Positions 13,996 to 22,206 of a stretch of DNA of 42,839 bases are shown one piece after another. A program made the position numbers and the translations under genes. The notes beneath the pieces were generated by a model that was not told the origin of the DNA, ran no database searches, and saw only the letters and a list, made by a program, of their open reading frames with translations. Each line of letters opens with the position of its first letter. Within the stretch, counting starts at the first letter, position 1. This stretch comes from Clostridia bacterium (GTDB taxonomy: Bacteria; Bacillota; Clostridia; Oscillospirales; Acutalibacteraceae). The stretch spans positions 1 to 42,839 of the forward strand of contig JAFRJB010000126.1 of assembly GCA_017432485.1 (NCBI GenBank), read 5' to 3'.

Positions 13996-15792
13996 ATGTA
14001 TCAGTTCCCAAAAGAATTAAAAGAAGCCTATGAAAGCAGTCCGCTTTCCTTCGTCTACTACCAAAACATTGAGGACAAACCCGTTCCGGTGTTGGTCTCC
14101 GAAGGCTTTTGCCGCAATACCGGCGCGAGCCGCGATCATGTTTTGGAGTGGTTAGAGGCAGGCATGTTTGAGCGCATGCACCCGGATGATGTGGGCGTGG
14201 TCTCCAAAATCAGTGATGATTTTTTGCATCATCGCGGTTCGTATGACACGGTGTTTCGCTGTTTGCTGGCACCGCCGGCAGGTGATGCGGATGCGCCTGA
14301 ATATGTGCTCATTCACGGGCTCGGCAAGTGGCAAACGATGCCTGACGGCACCGAGCTTGCCGTCATCACCTATGCGAACCTTTCGCAAACGCACCAAATG
14401 ATGGGCGAGCAGATGGAAGCTTATAATATGCTGCGCAACGATGTGTTTTATACCGATTCGCTCACAGAACTGCCTAATCTGAATTACCTGCATGAGTTTG
14501 GTGATGAAAAAATAAATGTGGTGCGCGCCGAAGGGCATACGCCGACTTTGGTCTATCTTGACATCTATGCTATGCAGTCTTATAACAACCAGTACGGGTA
14601 TCGCGAAGGCGATAAGCTGCTGTGCTTAGCGGCAAAAACGCTCAAACTGAAGTTCCCGCAATCGCTGGTGGCGCGCGGTCCCGATGACCACTTTATTGTG
14701 ATTACCGACTTGGAGGATGCGCAAGAATTAGAACAGCGGCTGTGTGCTGCCAATACAATTCTTCGCAATGAGGCGACCGGTAATACCGCCGGCATGCGCG
14801 CCGGGGTTTATCAATTTGAAGATGAGCAGGTTTCATTTGCGGATGCACTGGATTATGCCAGGCAAACGCTCAAATTCATTGAGAATGATTTGAACCGCGA
14901 AGTCGCTTTCTTCTCGCGCAAATTGAATGAAGCATACTGGCGGGCGCGCTATATTCTTGAAAACTTCAACCAAGCGCTGGAAAATGGCTGGATTAAGGTC
15001 TACTACCACGGGCTCTACCGCGTGGAGAGCCAAAAGGTGGCAGCATTTGAAGCGCTCGCGCGCTGGATTGACCCGGTGCGCGGTACCATTCACCCGCAAG
15101 AGTTTATTCCGGTTTTGCTCAAGTACCACCAGCTGTATAAATTGGATTTATATATGTTTGAGCAGGTGTGCCGCGAGGTCATTATTCGCCACGATAACGG
15201 CTTGCCGCTGGTGCCGGTTTCTGTCAACTTCTCTCGGCAGGACTTTATTCACGCCGATGTTGTCGGAGAAATGAACCGGCTTTACGACAAGTATAAAATG
15301 GATGACTATGTCGATAAAAGCTACTTTATTGTCGAGATTACCGAGCAGGATTTGGCGCTTGGCGAGAAAAAGGTTATTGAACAGCTCAGTGAAATTCGCG
15401 CCAACGGTTATAGACTTTGGTTAGATGATTTCGGCAGCGGGTACTCCGCAATTAATGTGTTCAGCCGCTTTGAGTTTGATTTAATTAAATATGACTTAGA
15501 GCTGCTGCGCCACTTGGATGAGCACGACGGTATGAACCGCCTTATCCTTCAGGAGCTGGTGTACTTGGCGCGCAAGCTCGGCATTCACACGTTGGTGGAA
15601 GGCTTGGAAACGGAAGAACACCTCGATTTTGTTAAAACCACCGGTTGCGAATTGGTGCAGGGGTTCTATTATCATAAGCCCGAGTCGCTTGATGAAATCC
15701 TCATTGATATTCAAAACGGCAGGATGGTCAAGCCCTGCGAAACACCGGAAGAGCGCGCCGCGCTCAACCAAAAGTGGTTTGAGAATGTATAA
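13996..15792 (+). CDS. Cytoplasmic c-di-GMP phosphodiesterase (PAS-degenerate GGDEF-EAL)
   Basis: This is a 598-residue protein without membrane helices. A PAS-like domain occupies about residues 10-130 (LVSEGFCRNTGAS, then MHPDD). A GGDEF-fold domain follows (YTDSLTELPNLNYL at about 150), in which RGPDDHF stands where GGDEF should be, so it is catalytically dead or only binds nucleotide. The EAL domain (about 310-575) keeps FEALARW, VSVNFSRQDF, DDFGSGYSAI and EGLE, consistent with an active phosphodiesterase. AGGAGC precedes the ATG. A strong terminator follows directly. Confidence 0.88.
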   Translation: MYQFPKELKEAYESSPLSFVYYQNIEDKPVPVLVSEGFCRNTGASRDHVLEWLEAGMFERMHPDDVGVVSKISDDFLHHRGSYDTVFRCLLAPPAGDADAPEYVLIHGLGKWQTMPDGTELAVITYANLSQTHQMMGEQMEAYNMLRNDVFYTDSLTELPNLNYLHEFGDEKINVVRAEGHTPTLVYLDIYAMQSYNNQYGYREGDKLLCLAAKTLKLKFPQSLVARGPDDHFIVITDLEDAQELEQRLCAANTILRNEATGNTAGMRAGVYQFEDEQVSFADALDYARQTLKFIENDLNREVAFFSRKLNEAYWRARYILENFNQALENGWIKVYYHGLYRVESQKVAAFEALARWIDPVRGTIHPQEFIPVLLKYHQLYKLDLYMFEQVCREVIIRHDNGLPLVPVSVNFSRQDFIHADVVGEMNRLYDKYKMDDYVDKSYFIVEITEQDLALGEKKVIEQLSEIRANGYRLWLDDFGSGYSAINVFSRFEFDLIKYDLELLRHLDEHDGMNRLILQELVYLARKLGIHTLVEGLETEEHLDFVKTTGCELVQGFYYHKPESLDEILIDIQNGRMVKPCETPEERAALNQKWFENV

Positions 15793-15821
15793 TAAAAGGG
15801 ACTGCGGTGCAGTCCCTTTTA
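15793..15821 (+). terminator. Terminator after the PAS-EAL gene
   Basis: A perfect 13-bp stem (TAAAAGGGACTGC / GCAGTCCCTTTTA) has a GGT loop. It starts directly after the stop codon. Confidence 0.85.
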
Positions 15822-15866
15822 TAGTTTTCAGTGTTCAGTGTTCAGTGTTCAGTTTTCAGTGTTCAG
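15822..15866. repeat. Heptad repeat array (TTCAGTG family)
   Basis: Six or seven near-perfect 7-bp units alternate TTCAGTG and TTCAGTT. They lie between two hairpins and end at the second terminator. Confidence 0.7.
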
Positions 15867-15868
15867 TT

Positions 15869-15890
15869 GCAACGCAAGGCGTTGCTTTTT
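15869..15890 (+). terminator. Second intrinsic terminator
   Basis: A GCAACGC / GCGTTGC stem with an AAG loop is followed by TTTTTCTTTT on the plus strand. It backs up the terminator at 15793-15821, and no other plus-strand gene precedes it. Confidence 0.6.
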
Positions 15891-15919
15891 CTTTTGTTTA
15901 AATGTAAAGGTGAATTACT

Positions 15920-16303
15920 TTACTCGGTATATGTCACCTCAATTGCTTCGAAGCGGCACTTGCTCGCGCATAAACCGCAGCGGAAGCATTTATCATCTTG
16001 AATGGTAAACGGTTCTTTGACAACCCCTGTGGGTGCGCCTGCTTTGCATACCCGCGCGCATAGCGAGCAGCCCTTGCATTTTTCGGGAATAATGTGCACC
16101 GATTGAATGGGTTTCCACCCCTCGGGCGGCGCAATCGCACTGTTCGGGCACATATTCATACATTGTGAGCACTCTATACATTTGTCTGCATCAATTTCAT
16201 AGTGCTGCGCTGCATCATCTTCGGCAGAAATAGCGCCGAATAAGCAGGTAAACGCGCAAACACCGCAACCGACACATTTTTCTTTATCAATAGAAAATCC
16301 CAT
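15920..16303 (-). CDS. Polyferredoxin with four 4Fe-4S motifs
   Basis: The protein has 127 residues from the ATG at 16303. It carries four CxxCxxCxxxC-type motifs: CVGCGVCAFTC, CIECSQCMNMC, CKGCSLCARVC and CFRCGLCASKC. It can therefore hold four clusters, as two bacterial ferredoxin repeats. It follows moaD and AOR on the same strand, about 155 bp away, and is the likely electron acceptor or carrier for the aldehyde oxidoreductase. An upstream in-frame ATG at 16321 is possible, but the GGAAAGG site is spaced best for 16303. In some AOR loci a similar protein is an AOR subunit (AorA-like). Confidence 0.85.
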   Translation of the reverse strand: MGFSIDKEKCVGCGVCAFTCLFGAISAEDDAAQHYEIDADKCIECSQCMNMCPNSAIAPPEGWKPIQSVHIIPEKCKGCSLCARVCKAGAPTGVVKEPFTIQDDKCFRCGLCASKCRFEAIEVTYTE

Positions 16304-16329
16304 CAGTTTCATCCTTTCCATACAATAAT

Positions 16330-16450
16330 AGAGCGAAGCGGAACAAGTGCGAATGTGTCGCCCACAATTAGCGCCGTAGGCGCGGCATCACTAACGAAGT
16401 GACATCATTAGCGTAGCGACATCACTTGCGCAGCAAACATCACTGCGGAT
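16330..16450 (-). repeat. Array of mini-hairpins separated by an RTGATG spacer
   Basis: On the minus strand, constant GTGATG or ATGATG spacers alternate with different short inverted repeats (such as TTTGCTGCGCAA, TCGCTACGCTA and CCGCGCCTACGGCG). The same architecture recurs at 26693-26790. It is not a CRISPR array: the units are too short and self-complementary. It lies between moaD and the ferredoxin gene. Confidence 0.6.
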
Positions 16451-16457
16451 AACCGCG

Positions 16458-16709
16458 TTATCCGCCCGATGCTGGCGAGAGCATCCACACTTCATCGCCA
16501 TCCTGCAAGCGTTGCCTTTTCTTTTTGCAGCGCTCGCCGTTGATAAATACCGTTGCATCGGAAAATGCAATGGTGCTTTTGTGCTCTTCTGAAACCATAT
16601 TACCAAGTTGCTTGAAAATATCCGAGAGTTTCTCGGCCTCCATTTCTACATCGGCAATGTGTGTATCTACACGATACACACCAAAGAGTTTTACGGTAAC
16701 CTTTGCCAT
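16458..16709 (-). CDS. moaD: MoaD/ThiS-family sulfur carrier protein
   Basis: The 83-residue ubiquitin-like protein ends in the diagnostic GG (SPASGG). In the family this end is adenylated and thiocarboxylated to donate sulfur for the molybdopterin dithiolene. Its start codon overlaps the AOR stop by one base (TAATG), so translation is coupled. The ThiF-like activator lies two genes upstream. No MoaE (large synthase subunit) is encoded in the window, so the partner must be elsewhere, or this copy serves the AOR cofactor specially. Confidence 0.85.
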   Translation of the reverse strand: MAKVTVKLFGVYRVDTHIADVEMEAEKLSDIFKQLGNMVSEEHKSTIAFSDATVFINGERCKKKRQRLQDGDEVWMLSPASGG

Positions 16710-18658
16710 TATCCTTCCTCCTTTTCGGGTGCCGTTGCCGCCGCAACCGCCGCATCGTAAACCGCTCTGTCAATCGGGATATGGAGCGAGCGCAGGCGGT
16801 GCCAGGTCGGGATACCGTCTTTCCAGCCTCTTGCTCTGTAAAAGACTTTCTTCATTTGCTCCAGCGGTACTTTTGTTTTCGGGTTGTTCGGGTCTTGCAG
16901 TTCTTCGGTTAAGCGCTTGGGTAATTTATCTGCCCCTGCTTTTTGCCCCAAAATAATATTGGAAATTCTTTCGGTGTTATAGCCGTAGGCACCCCAAGTG
17001 AGCATAGATGCCATCGTTGCCTTTATGCCGGTTGCATACTTAATCGCATATGCATGCGGCAGCAGCGGAATATTGATTTTCGGCACCTTTGTGAAGTGGC
17101 TGAGTAAATTTACAACCGGCCCCACATAGGGGAAACATGTTAAAATTAATTTTGTGGCAAACAGGTTGGGCTTTGCAATCAAAAAGCCCGGCAAAACCGC
17201 GTAACTTGTAAACATACAGCTGCCGCAGGCGGATACCGCTTCCATCAGGTTTTGGAACATGATGGCAAGCGCTGCTTTGCCGTGCGGTGTCAGTGAATCT
17301 ACATCTAAACCTAAACCTTCGACTACGACCATATAGCCTGCATTTAAGTGGCAGCCGCCGCGGTTGGAGGTTGCGTAGCCGAGCCCTTGCCCGACCGCGT
17401 GGCGCGGTTCGTAAGCGGCAAGTTCCATGCCTTTGGCGTGAATGGCGTACTCTTTGCCGCCGAAAATATCGGACATACGCTTGGAACCGTCTGCCAGATA
17501 ATTGCCTTCGCCTTCGCGGTAGGCGATATCATGAAACATTTGCGAAATCGTTTCTTTTTCTCCGAAATGCACACCGAAATCGTGCACACCCTTTTCGGCA
17601 AGTTCCATTGCAAATGCAATTGAACCCGCGCAGGAAATGGCATCCATACCCAGTTCGTCGAGTTCGTAATTCCACAATAGGATTTTTTCGATATCATCAT
17701 TTAAAATATTCGGACCTAATAAGCCTAAGGTTTCGAGTTCCGGCCCTTTGACCACTTTGCCGCCTACATTGACCTTTCTGGCGCAGCGAATCACACAGGT
17801 GGTGCAGGCGGCGTTGGAAACCAGGTGGTTTTCCGCCAACTCTTCACCCGAAACTTTTTCAAATTGGTCGTAGCGACCGGCACCGAAATTCTTCGTTGCC
17901 AATATAGAGTGCGCCTGCATAGGGGAAACCAAACCGGCGGTGCCGAGTTTTGGTAACTGCCTGCCGGTCAGCGGGTGGGTTTGCAGCATCTTTGTCCACT
18001 TTACATTGAGGTCTTTGAGCTTTTCTCGATTCACCACTTCCGGTAATTTTGTGCCCTTCGCCGTAACAGCTTTAAGCATTTTGTCGCCGAAAACGGCACC
18101 CACACCGCCGCGCCCTGCGGTTCTTTCGCCGCTGAAAACGCAGGCATAGAGCACCTTATGTTCACCGGCGGGGCCGATCACCAACCTGCCGGGATAGTCA
18201 GCGAGTTTTTCCTGGGCGTCTCCGGTTGTCAATCCCCACAGTTCTTGTGCACTTTCAAAATCAACTTTGTCTTCTTCAATGTGTACGGTAACAGGGCTTT
18301 GCGCCTTGCCGGAGATGATGACAGCATCATAGCCTGCGCGCTTGAGCGCCAAGCCGAAATCGCCGCCGCAGTTTGATGAGGTGACAATATTGGTTAGCGG
18401 CGAAATGGTGGAAATATTAAAGCGCGAGGTATTCGGGCAGCCCGTGCCGGTCAAGGGCCCTGTGGTAATCACGAGCCAGTTGTCTGCATCAAATGCTTTC
18501 ATGCCGGGTTTGATGTGCTGCAGCAAAATATCCGCCGCCATCACCTTGCCGCCTAAAGTGCGTTTTCTGTCTTCATCTGTCCAAGGAAATTCGTGAAAGC
18601 TTTGTTCGCTTAAATCCACAAACAAAACTTTTCCCATATACCCTTTATAGTTTGTCAT
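16709..18658 (-). CDS. aor: Tungsten-containing aldehyde:ferredoxin oxidoreductase
   Basis: The 649-residue enzyme oxidises aldehydes to acids with ferredoxin as acceptor, using a bis-tungstopterin and one 4Fe-4S cluster. The N-terminus (YKGYMGKVLFVDLSEQ) and the RAGYDAVIISGKA and GPAGEH segments are typical of AOR. Cluster ligands are visible in CTTCVIRC (near residue 288), with a later SACGSC. The ATG at 18658 is chosen because AGGGG lies 8 bp before it; the ATG at 18664 is too close. It overlaps the 3' end of the ThiF-like gene and is coupled to moaD. Which aldehyde it uses cannot be read from the sequence. Confidence 0.93.
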   Translation of the reverse strand: MTNYKGYMGKVLFVDLSEQSFHEFPWTDEDRKRTLGGKVMAADILLQHIKPGMKAFDADNWLVITTGPLTGTGCPNTSRFNISTISPLTNIVTSSNCGGDFGLALKRAGYDAVIISGKAQSPVTVHIEEDKVDFESAQELWGLTTGDAQEKLADYPGRLVIGPAGEHKVLYACVFSGERTAGRGGVGAVFGDKMLKAVTAKGTKLPEVVNREKLKDLNVKWTKMLQTHPLTGRQLPKLGTAGLVSPMQAHSILATKNFGAGRYDQFEKVSGEELAENHLVSNAACTTCVIRCARKVNVGGKVVKGPELETLGLLGPNILNDDIEKILLWNYELDELGMDAISCAGSIAFAMELAEKGVHDFGVHFGEKETISQMFHDIAYREGEGNYLADGSKRMSDIFGGKEYAIHAKGMELAAYEPRHAVGQGLGYATSNRGGCHLNAGYMVVVEGLGLDVDSLTPHGKAALAIMFQNLMEAVSACGSCMFTSYAVLPGFLIAKPNLFATKLILTCFPYVGPVVNLLSHFTKVPKINIPLLPHAYAIKYATGIKATMASMLTWGAYGYNTERISNIILGQKAGADKLPKRLTEELQDPNNPKTKVPLEQMKKVFYRARGWKDGIPTWHRLRSLHIPIDRAVYDAAVAAATAPEKEEG

Positions 18659-19310
18659 CTGCATTACCCCTGATTTTGAGTGCTTCTATGGTTTCGCCGT
18701 CATAGCAGTACAGTGTACCGAATGAGGCGGTTTTATCTAAAAAGTAATTAATGGCAAGTTTCGCTTCGAGCGCACCGATAATGCCGACAGTTGTGCTCGG
18801 CGAGAGCGGCGGGCTGCCGGCGGGTTCAAGACCGCCTGCCTGCTCGAGTGTAGCGGTTTTGCCGGGCAGGCTCAAATATGCCGTGCCGTAAAACCCCTGC
18901 ACACTGCCGTTGACATAAGCAATGCCGTTTTTCTCGCAAAAATTGCTGACAATTTTGCGGCATTCCACATTGTCGACCGCTAAAATGACTATGTCAAAAT
19001 CCGCCGCCGAAAACAGCTGCGAAAGTGCCGTGATTTTCACACATACACTTTCCACTTCGCACTCCGGCGCGTAGGCTTGAATTCTGTTTTTGAGCACAAG
19101 GCTCTTGGCTTTGCCTTCATCCTCGGCGGTATACATAAATTGGCGGTTGAGGTTGCGCACCTCAACTTCGTCAAAATCCCACAGCAGCAGCTTGCCGATA
19201 CCGGCGCCTGCCAAATGCACCGCCACATTGGTGCCAAGCCCGCCGCAGCCGATGACTGCTGCCGATCGCGTGGAAATATCAAAGCCCTGAATATCTGCTT
19301 TACTGCTCAT
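18645..19310 (-). CDS. ThiF/MoeB/HesA-family adenylyltransferase
   Basis: The 221-residue E1-like enzyme has a Rossmann ATP-binding loop near the N-terminus (VIGCGGLGTNVAVHLAGAGI), the acidic strand LLLWDFDEVEVRNLNRQF, and the Asn-Arg pair that binds ATP. It would adenylate the C-terminal glycine of the MoaD protein encoded downstream. The paired CxxC zinc motifs of classical MoeB are not seen and the protein is somewhat short, so it is closer to the HesA/ThiF-like proteins found in AOR operons. It overlaps mogA by 4 bp (ATGA) and aor by 14 bp. Confidence 0.85.
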   Translation of the reverse strand: MSSKADIQGFDISTRSAAVIGCGGLGTNVAVHLAGAGIGKLLLWDFDEVEVRNLNRQFMYTAEDEGKAKSLVLKNRIQAYAPECEVESVCVKITALSQLFSAADFDIVILAVDNVECRKIVSNFCEKNGIAYVNGSVQGFYGTAYLSLPGKTATLEQAGGLEPAGSPPLSPSTTVGIIGALEAKLAINYFLDKTASFGTLYCYDGETIEALKIRGNADDKL

Positions 19311-19801
19311 TTTTTGTAATCACCTCCGCAAGAAAGGGTGTTGCCGCTCATGGTTTCAACGGCGTGTTCTAATACAGGCAGCACCACTGCAATGGACTCG
19401 CGCACAGCTTTCGGGCTGCCGGGCAGGTTAATAACCAGTGTTTTGCCTCTAATCCCGCTGACTGCTCTGGAGAGCATGGCGCGCGGGGTAATCTCTAAAC
19501 TCTTGGCGCGAATGGCTTCGCTGATACCGGGCGCTTCGCGCTCTATGACCGCTTTGGTCGCTTCGGGTGTCACATCGCGCGGGGCAAAGCCGGTGCCGCC
19601 GGTGGTGAAAATGACATCGGCACCGAAATCATCTGCCAATGTGCAAATAGCTTCGCTGATAGCTTTCGTTTCATCGGGCACAAGCACATAGCGGTTTTCG
19701 CTTGAAAGCGCCGCCACGCATTCTTCTATTGCTTTGCCGCTTAAGTCTTCGCATTCGCCGCGAAAGCACCTGTCGGAGGCGCATATAATACCGAATTTCA
19801 T
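19307..19801 (-). CDS. mogA: Molybdopterin adenylyltransferase (MogA/MoaB family)
   Basis: This 164-residue protein adenylates molybdopterin before metal insertion by MoeA. The signature TTGGTGFAPRDVTPEAT (about residues 86-102) and a late NLPGSPKAV are present, as is usual for the family. It is the first gene of the minus arm, with its own promoter at 19822-19850. MoaB-type naming is equally possible, because MogA and MoaB are homologous. Confidence 0.9.
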   Translation of the reverse strand: MKFGIICASDRCFRGECEDLSGKAIEECVAALSSENRYVLVPDETKAISEAICTLADDFGADVIFTTGGTGFAPRDVTPEATKAVIEREAPGISEAIRAKSLEITPRAMLSRAVSGIRGKTLVINLPGSPKAVRESIAVVLPVLEHAVETMSGNTLSCGGDYKK

Positions 19802-19821
19802 TTTCTCACCGCCTTTTCCTC

Positions 19822-19850
19822 ATTGTAGCATATAAAATATATATATTCAA
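19822..19850 (-). promoter_or_regulatory. Promoter of the mogA-thiF-aor-moaD operon
   Basis: On the minus strand, TTGAAT (19850-19845) and TACAAT (19827-19822) are 17 bp apart. Transcription would start near 19815, giving a very short leader to mogA. This leaves no room for a riboswitch on this arm. Confidence 0.55.
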
Positions 19851-19861
19851 CAAAAAAGCAC

Positions 19862-19890
19862 TTTATTTCGGTGATTTTTTATGGTATTAT
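19862..19890 (+). promoter_or_regulatory. Promoter of the tup-moe-moa arm
   Basis: An extended -10 element (TG at 19882-19883, then TATTAT at 19885-19890) lies 17 bp after a weak TTTATT box (19862-19867). A leader of about 165 nt follows before tupA. Confidence 0.45.
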
Positions 19891-19896
19891 GAACAT

Positions 19897-20022
19897 AACA
19901 GGACAGGCGGTCCTGTTGTGATACATTTCGACCTGTTTCGGCTAAGTGCGCAGGGCGCATAGGGCGGGGCAGGCTATGCCAAAAATAACGGGGCGTTGCC
20001 CTTTGGCAAGGGGTATTGGAGG
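19897..20022 (+). promoter_or_regulatory. Structured 5' leader of tupA, possible Moco/Tuco riboswitch
   Basis: The leader holds consecutive stems: AACAGGAC/GTCCTGTT (19897-19917), TGCGC/GCGCA (19947-19959), GGCA/TGCC (19968-19980) and TTGCC/GGCAA (19996-20009). A GGAGG at 20018-20022 is followed by CCTTCC 13 bp later, which could pair with it as an expression platform. Moco-type riboswitches are known before molybdate/tungstate transport and cofactor genes, so the position fits. The consensus itself was not confirmed; it could be another metal- or cofactor-responsive leader. Confidence 0.4.
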
Positions 20023-20061
20023 AAACGACAATGCCTTCCGTGTTTGAAAAGGAGTCGTATC

Positions 20062-20931
20062 ATGAAAAAAGTTTTAGCCATCGGCTTGGCATTGGTGATG
20101 TTATTATCCTTTGCCGCCTGCAGCGGAAAGAAAGATGAAACCACTACCGCTGCGCAAAGCACTACCGCTGCAGCACCCGCTAATGCGACCATTCGCCTTT
20201 CCACCACCACTTCCGTGAATGATTCCGGATTGCTTCCGTACCTGCTGCCCGTGTTTGAAAAAGAAACCGGCTACAAGGTGGAAGTGCAGTCTGCCGGTAC
20301 CGGCGCCGCTATCCAAAAGGCGGAAGACGGTAATGCCGACTTAATCCTCGTTCACGCAAAGCAGTCCGAAGAAGAGTTTATCGAAAAGGGCTTCGGTGTG
20401 GAGAGATTACCCTTTATGTATAATTACTTTGTGATTGTCGGCCCGAAAGATGACCCCGCCGGCATCAAAGGTTGTGAAGATGCGGCAAGCGCATTCGCCA
20501 AGATTAAAGAGAGCGGCAGCAAGTTCGTTTCCCGCGGCGATGACAGCGGCACCCACAAAGCAGAACTCAAAATTTGGGGCGAAGGCAAAGAGCCCGACCC
20601 CGCAAAGGCAGATTGGTATGTCAGCGCCGGCAAAGGCATGGGCGACTGCTTAACCATGGCAAATGAAATGGGCGCTTACTGCTTGACAGATAAGGCAACC
20701 TATCTTTCCATGCAAAAAGACCTCAAACTCGATATTCTCCTTGAAAAAGGCGAAGATATGAAAAACACCTATTCTCTGATTGCCGTCAATCCCGAAAAAG
20801 TGGATGGTGTCAATACGGAAGGCGCAAAGGCGCTTATCGACTGGATGCTCGGCGACGAAGCGAGCAAACTCATAGCCGATTACGGTCAGAAAGAATACGG
20901 CGTTTCGCTGTTTACTCTACTTGATAAATAA
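20062..20931 (+). CDS. tupA: Tungstate ABC transporter, substrate-binding lipoprotein
   Basis: The 289-residue extracellular lipoprotein has a signal peptide ending in the lipobox LSFAAC (Cys about residue 17), a Thr/Ala-rich linker, and the TupA signature IRLSTTTSVNDSGLLPYLLP. RGDDSGTHKAE in the middle is a second ligand-loop motif. TupA proteins bind tungstate with higher preference than molybdate. The ATG at 20062 follows AAAAGGAG; an upstream frame extension (19996) lies in the structured leader and lacks a signal sequence at its start. tupB starts 3 bp after the stop. Confidence 0.93.
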   Translation: MKKVLAIGLALVMLLSFAACSGKKDETTTAAQSTTAAAPANATIRLSTTTSVNDSGLLPYLLPVFEKETGYKVEVQSAGTGAAIQKAEDGNADLILVHAKQSEEEFIEKGFGVERLPFMYNYFVIVGPKDDPAGIKGCEDAASAFAKIKESGSKFVSRGDDSGTHKAELKIWGEGKEPDPAKADWYVSAGKGMGDCLTMANEMGAYCLTDKATYLSMQKDLKLDILLEKGEDMKNTYSLIAVNPEKVDGVNTEGAKALIDWMLGDEASKLIADYGQKEYGVSLFTLLDK

Positions 20932-20934
20932 TCA

Positions 20935-21621
20935 ATGGAAAGCATAAAACAGGCGTTTGAATTACTGTTTTCTCTTGATAAAGAGCTTTTCCAAATCATT
21001 GGTGTCACGCTGAGGATGTCCTTTTTCAGCACGCTTATTTCGTGCTTGATAGGGCTTCCTCTCGGGGCACTCTTGGGCACCAAACAATTCAAAGGGAAAT
21101 CCTTTATTTTGAAAATAGTGCATACACTAATGGGCTTGCCGCCGGTTGTGGCAGGCTTATTCGTATATGCACTCTTTACACATTACGGCCCGCTCGGGCA
21201 GTTGAATATGCTCTTTACCGTGCGCGTGATGGTGGTTGCGCAGTGTATTTTGATTACCCCGGTGGTCATCGGCTTAAGTGCTTCGATTGTGCGCGACAGG
21301 TCAAAACCGGTCATTGAAACCGCCAGAGGTATGGGTTTATCCAATACCAAGGTGCTGGGGCTTTGCCTGCGCGAAAGCCGCGCTTCGCTGCTTTCGGTGG
21401 TGCTCAACGCTTTCGGCAGAAGCATTGCCGAAGTGGGAGCGGTGAGCATTGTCGGCGGTAATATTCAGTGGAAAACGCGCGTAATGACCACGGCGATTAT
21501 GCTCGAAACCAACAAAGGGCGCTTTTCTTTTGCGCTCGCGCTCGGGCTGATACTGTTAATGATTGCGTTTATCGTCAATATTCTGGCGTCTCTGATTGTA
21601 AAGGAGCCTGCCGATGATTAA
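20935..21621 (+). CDS. tupB: Tungstate ABC transporter, permease
   Basis: The 228-residue inner-membrane protein has about five hydrophobic helices. A cytoplasmic coupling motif is seen near residue 160 (FGRSIAEVGAVSIVGGNI). It forms the channel of the TupABC importer. It lies between tupA (3-bp gap) and tupC (8-bp overlap), a tight operon. ModB/CysU-type permeases are related, but TupA next door sets the substrate. Confidence 0.92.
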   Translation: MESIKQAFELLFSLDKELFQIIGVTLRMSFFSTLISCLIGLPLGALLGTKQFKGKSFILKIVHTLMGLPPVVAGLFVYALFTHYGPLGQLNMLFTVRVMVVAQCILITPVVIGLSASIVRDRSKPVIETARGMGLSNTKVLGLCLRESRASLLSVVLNAFGRSIAEVGAVSIVGGNIQWKTRVMTTAIMLETNKGRFSFALALGLILLMIAFIVNILASLIVKEPADD

Positions 21622-22198
21622 GATAGAAAACTTAAAGAAAACCTATAAAGAGCGCTGTGTGCTCGATATCGAAAGACTTACTGTGGAGCAGGGCGAGACC
21701 TTGGCAATTTTGGGCGCCAACGGCAGCGGCAAAACGACATTGCTGCGCATTTTGGCAGGCACCCTCGGCGCCGATGAAGGTCATTTTGATTTGCCCGCCC
21801 CGGTGCTCTATTTGCCGCAGCAGTCCTATGCGTTTCGCGGCAACCTGGTGCACAATGTGCTCATGGGTACCAAGGCAACAGCCGCGGAGGCGGAGCAGCT
21901 GCTGGACTCAATGGGGCTTGGCGCCTTAAAAGAGAAAAAAGCCACCTCGCTTTCGGGCGGCGAGCTGCAAAGGCTTGCGCTGTGCCGCCTGCTCATTCGC
22001 CCCGCAAAGGTGTTACTTTTAGATGAACCGACCAGCGCCTGCGATGCGCAAGGCACCGCGCTGATTGCCGATGCCCTCGCAGACTATCAACAAAAAGAAG
22101 GGTGCGCTATTCTTTTGAGCACCCATGAGAAAGAATTTGCCGCCGCCTGTGCACAGCATACCATTACGCTAAGTGACGGTAAAATTCAACAAGATTGA
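21614..22198 (+). CDS. tupC: Tungstate ABC transporter, ATPase
   Basis: This 194-residue cytoplasmic ATPase shows Walker A GANGSGKTT (about residue 35), signature LSGGELQRLALCRLL and Walker B VLLLDEPTSA. It is shorter than most ABC ATPases and has no C-terminal TOBE-like regulatory domain, as usual for TupC. Its start overlaps tupB (ATGATTAA), so the two are translationally coupled. Confidence 0.92.
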   Translation: MIKIENLKKTYKERCVLDIERLTVEQGETLAILGANGSGKTTLLRILAGTLGADEGHFDLPAPVLYLPQQSYAFRGNLVHNVLMGTKATAAEAEQLLDSMGLGALKEKKATSLSGGELQRLALCRLLIRPAKVLLLDEPTSACDAQGTALIADALADYQQKEGCAILLSTHEKEFAAACAQHTITLSDGKIQQD

Positions 22199-22206
22199 GA
22201 GGAAGT

